In this document: positions 6,080 to 7,769 of the stretch, piece by piece
Numbering within the stretch: position 1 is the stretch's first letter
Layout: each line of letters starts with the position of its first letter
DNA from: Gammaproteobacteria bacterium
Lineage (GTDB): Bacteria > Pseudomonadota > Gammaproteobacteria > SZUA-21
Direction: 5' to 3'
Assembly (NCBI GenBank): GCA_027021095.1
Contig: JALUUZ010000464.1
Location: forward strand, 1 to 7,769
Length of the DNA stretch: 7,769 bases
Made by a program: the position numbers and the translations under genes
The notes under the pieces: generated by a model
What the model was told of the DNA's origin: nothing
Database searches by the model: none
What the model saw: the letters and a program-made list of their open reading frames with translations, nothing else

Positions 6080-6085
6080 CCTCCT
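6080..6085 (-). promoter_or_regulatory. Strong ribosome binding site (AGGAGG) fixing the GTG start at 6071
   Basis: Plus-strand CCTCCT reads AGGAGG on the minus strand and stands 8 bases before the GTG at 6071. It decides the start of the zinc-finger gene against the longer GTG at 6098, whose frame would read through this site. Confidence 0.8.
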
Positions 6086-6144
6086 CTTGTTTCTGCACAG
6101 CGCGACCGGAAACTGCGCGACTGCCCTATGTTTACCGGGTGTTT

Positions 6145-7065
6145 TTATATGTAGCTCAACCACTGCGGATAACCGGCATTACGCCCGTGCACGAGATCGA
6201 AATAGGCCGACTGCAGGCGGCCCGTCAGCGGCCCGCGCGCGCCGTTGCCGATGCGGCGCCTGTCGAGCTCGCGTATCGGGGTGACTTCTGCTGCAGTGCC
6301 GGTAAAGAACGCTTCATCCGCGATATAGACCTCATCACGCGTGATACGCTTTTCGATGGTTTCTATCCCCATGTCCGCAGCCAGCTGGATAATGGTACTG
6401 CGGGTGATACCGTCCAGTGCCGAGGTCAGGTCAGGCGTATACAGGACACCGTCACGCACGATAAACAGGTTCTCTCCGCTGCCTTCCATCACATAACCAT
6501 TGGTGTCCAGCAACAAGGCTTCATCGTAGCCGTCGTCCAATGCCTCCTGCAGCGCAAGCATGGAATTCACGTAGTGACCGTTGGTCTTCGCACGGCACAT
6601 GGTGACATTGACATGATGGCGGGAAAAAGACGATGTCCTGATCCTGATTCCCTTTTCCAGGCCGTCCGCGCCCAGGTAGGCGCCCCATTCCCAGGCCGCG
6701 ACGATCATATGCACCGCGAGGTTATCCGCGCGCAGGCCCATGCCTTCCGCTCCATAGAAACACATCGGCCTGATGTAGGCGGATTCGAGATTGTTCTCGC
6801 GCACAGCCAGCCTGACCGCCTGGTTGATCTGCTGCGCATCATAGGGAAGCTTCATGCCCATGATATGCGCTGACTTGATCAACCTGTCGGTGTGCTCCTC
6901 GAGCCGGAAAATCGCCGTACCTTTCTCAGCCTGGTAAGCACGCACCCCTTCGAAAACACCAAGGCCGTAATGCAGTGTATGGGTCAACACATGAACCTTC
7001 GCATCACGCCACGGGACCAGTTCACCATTGAACCAGATGACACCATCCCGGTCAGCCATCAACAT
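6145..7065 (-). CDS. ilvE: Branched-chain amino acid aminotransferase
   Basis: The 306-residue product is a full-length class IV PLP-dependent aminotransferase. It catalyses the last step of leucine, isoleucine and valine synthesis (2-oxo acid plus glutamate) in the cytoplasm. Visible landmarks are WFNGELVPW near the start, THTLHYGLGVFEGVRAY (28-44) and IRPMCFYG (98-105). The PLP-binding lysine is K160 in RAKTNGHYVNS, followed by EGSGENLF (194-201, with E198) and FFTGTAAEVTPI (253-264). The length is normal for IlvE. The ATG at 7065 has AGGAG (7077-7073) with a 7-base spacer; the ATG two codons later lacks that spacing. It lies 123 bases downstream of glnE, with a possible promoter of its own between them, and 73 bases before the zinc-finger gene. 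The glnE-ilvE-LPS order is known in Pseudomonas and relatives. Function is assigned with high confidence. Confidence 0.97.
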   Translation of the reverse strand: MLMADRDGVIWFNGELVPWRDAKVHVLTHTLHYGLGVFEGVRAYQAEKGTAIFRLEEHTDRLIKSAHIMGMKLPYDAQQINQAVRLAVRENNLESAYIRPMCFYGAEGMGLRADNLAVHMIVAAWEWGAYLGADGLEKGIRIRTSSFSRHHVNVTMCRAKTNGHYVNSMLALQEALDDGYDEALLLDTNGYVMEGSGENLFIVRDGVLYTPDLTSALDGITRSTIIQLAADMGIETIEKRITRDEVYIADEAFFTGTAAEVTPIRELDRRRIGNGARGPLTGRLQSAYFDLVHGRNAGYPQWLSYI

Positions 7066-7072
7066 CGTGTCA

Positions 7073-7077
7073 CTCCT
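7073..7077 (-). promoter_or_regulatory. Ribosome binding site of ilvE (AGGAG)
   Basis: Plus-strand CTCCT reads AGGAG on the minus strand, 7 bases before the ATG at 7065. It favours that start over the ATG at 7059, which would add no conserved residue either way. Confidence 0.75.
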
Positions 7078-7107
7078 GTTTGCAATTAACCATTCATCGA
7101 AGTTGCG

Positions 7108-7116
7108 ATTTTACCA
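7108..7116 (-). promoter_or_regulatory. Candidate extended -10 promoter for ilvE
   Basis: On the minus strand TGGTAAAAT (7116-7108) fits an extended -10 (TGn followed by TAAAAT, 5 of 6 matches). It lies about 43 bases before the ilvE start, in an AT-rich spacer. No good -35 stands at the usual 17-base distance, which an extended -10 can tolerate. It suggests that ilvE and the genes after it can be transcribed independently of glnE. Confidence 0.4.
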
Positions 7117-7137
7117 AACTTTAGCATGGATGTTTGG
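7114..7137. repeat. Inverted repeat overlapping the candidate ilvE promoter
   Basis: CCAAAC (7114-7119) and GTTTGG (7132-7137) are exact reverse complements with a 12-base spacer. The left arm overlaps the extended -10. The shape suits a dimeric-repressor operator, but the arms are short and could occur by chance. No hairpin-plus-T-run terminator is formed. Confidence 0.3.
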
Positions 7138-7161
7138 CAAATACCCGGGACAATGCTCAGT

Positions 7162-7173
7162 TTATATGGCCAT
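7162..7173 (-). other. Possible three-codon minigene (Met-Ala-Ile-stop) between glnE and ilvE
   Basis: On the minus strand GGAGGT (7185-7180) is followed after 6 bases by ATG GCC ATA TAA. The ribosome site and spacing are as good as those of real genes, but the reading frame is three codons and includes the usually rare isoleucine codon ATA. It begins 15 bases after the glnE stop. It may be a leader minigene or chance. Confidence 0.2.
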
Positions 7174-7188
7174 TAGCCCACCTCCGGG

Positions 7189-7769
7189 TCAGCCGGTTTC
7201 CATTATTTTGCGCCACAGGCGTTCGGTTTCGTGGCGGTACAGCAGAAACTGGCCAGCCTCCGCCAATGCCGGGAGATCCTGCAGGGTCAGGCGGTGCAGC
7301 GCGGAACGCAACACCCGGTAGGCATCCGTGAGCAAACGGGCATCGACGGCGCTCAGGTACTTGAACTCGACCAGGGTTTCGAGCTGCCGCAACACATCGG
7401 TATATGCCAGCAGCGGCGCGCATTCACTGGCATGGCGTAACACCAGGTACTGCACGATAAACTCGATATCGGTGATGCCACCACGACCATGCTTGATATC
7501 GAAATGCTGCGGGTCTTTGCTGCCGAGCTGCTGGCGCATGCGTTCACGCATCGACAGCACCTCCAGGCGCAGCTTGCCCGGCTCACGCTGCTGCATCAAC
7601 ACCTCGCGGCGGATGTGCGCGAACCGGCTGCAAAGTGCCGGATCCCCGGTCAACGCACGAGCGCGCACCAGCGCCTGGTGTTCCCAGGTCCAGGCTTCGT
7701 GCTGCTGGTAGTCTAAAAAGACGTGAATGTCACTGACCAGCAACCCTGAGGCACCGTTAGGCCGCAAGC
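7189..7769 (-). CDS. glnE: Bifunctional glutamine synthetase adenylyltransferase/deadenylase, C-terminal part
   Basis: The last 193 codons of glnE are present; the gene continues beyond the right edge. The sequence starts in the highly conserved LRPNGASGLLVS motif and continues through AWTWEHQALVRARALTGD, KLRLEVLSMRERMRQQL and FDIKHGRGGITDIEFIVQYLVL, all hallmark segments of the C-terminal adenylyltransferase half of GlnE. It ends with a helical tail. The enzyme attaches AMP to, and removes it from, glutamine synthetase in response to PII protein, and so tunes nitrogen assimilation. The catalytic DxD motifs of both halves lie outside the window. The first visible codon is TTG (Leu, 7767-7765), an internal codon and not a start. 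It stands upstream of ilvE on the same strand. Confidence 0.97.
   Translation of the reverse strand, partial: LRPNGASGLLVSDIHVFLDYQQHEAWTWEHQALVRARALTGDPALCSRFAHIRREVLMQQREPGKLRLEVLSMRERMRQQLGSKDPQHFDIKHGRGGITDIEFIVQYLVLRHASECAPLLAYTDVLRQLETLVEFKYLSAVDARLLTDAYRVLRSALHRLTLQDLPALAEAGQFLLYRHETERLWRKIMETG

Noticed and set aside
6100..6121. Direct repeat GCGCGAC (6100-6106 and 6115-6121) between ilvE and the zinc-finger gene
   Set aside because: Seven bases twice in GC-rich DNA is compatible with chance, and there is no regulatory signal around it.
5917..6873. Long plus-strand open frame (318 codons) opposite ilvE and the zinc-finger gene
   Set aside because: It is antisense to ilvE, whose motifs are unmistakable, and its translation resembles no known family; it reflects GC-rich codon bias.
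7765..7767. Codon at the right edge as a start of a short separate gene
   Set aside because: It is TTG for the leucine of the internal GlnE motif LRPNGASG; the gene continues beyond the window.

Overview
The window looks like a chromosomal lipopolysaccharide (LPS) core / surface-glycan locus of a GC-rich gammaproteobacterium. Two well-recognised housekeeping genes at the right-hand end anchor it: the C-terminal part of glnE (glutamine synthetase adenylyltransferase/deadenylase) and complete ilvE (branched-chain aminotransferase). From general knowledge, glnE-ilvE followed by LPS-core genes is the order seen in Pseudomonas and relatives. Here the genes directly after ilvE differ from that pattern: a small CHCC zinc-finger protein and an ELM1-family protein stand where heptosyltransferase genes would be expected. 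The species cannot be named from the sequence.

Layout from right to left (most genes are on the minus strand, so this is the direction of transcription): glnE 3' end (7189-7769); a 123-base spacer with a possible extended -10 promoter, an inverted repeat and a three-codon minigene; ilvE (6145-7065); a zf-CHCC protein with a GTG start (5868-6071); an ELM1-family putative glycosyltransferase (4864-5811); a GT-B group 4 glycosyltransferase (3725-4882) overlapping it by 19 bases; and an O-antigen ligase/polymerase-family membrane protein (2454-3728) overlapping the previous gene by 4 bases. A convergent plus-strand GT4 glycosyltransferase follows (1247-2326), and then a divergent minus-strand pair: a GT2 glycosyltransferase (374-1195) and the N-terminal 120 codons of a GT9 heptosyltransferase-like protein that runs off the left edge (1-362).

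The glycosyltransferases (GT9, GT2, two GT4s and probably the ELM1 protein) would together build an oligosaccharide core on lipid A at the cytoplasmic face of the inner membrane. The O-antigen ligase-family protein would then join or polymerise glycan on the periplasmic side. ilvE, the zinc-finger gene and glnE are housekeeping neighbours rather than part of that pathway.

The points most worth a second look are these. A canonical -1 slippery heptamer (A_AAA_AAC) sits directly before the ELM1 stop codon, in the overlap with the downstream glycosyltransferase, and leads into exactly that frame. A second, weaker G_GGA_AAA heptamer lies at the next gene junction. The 135-base convergent intergenic region is bounded on both sides by outward-facing GTAG motifs that supply the stop codons of both flanking genes, and one of these heads a perfect REP-like hairpin. 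I saw no CRISPR, tRNA, rRNA or insertion-sequence transposase.
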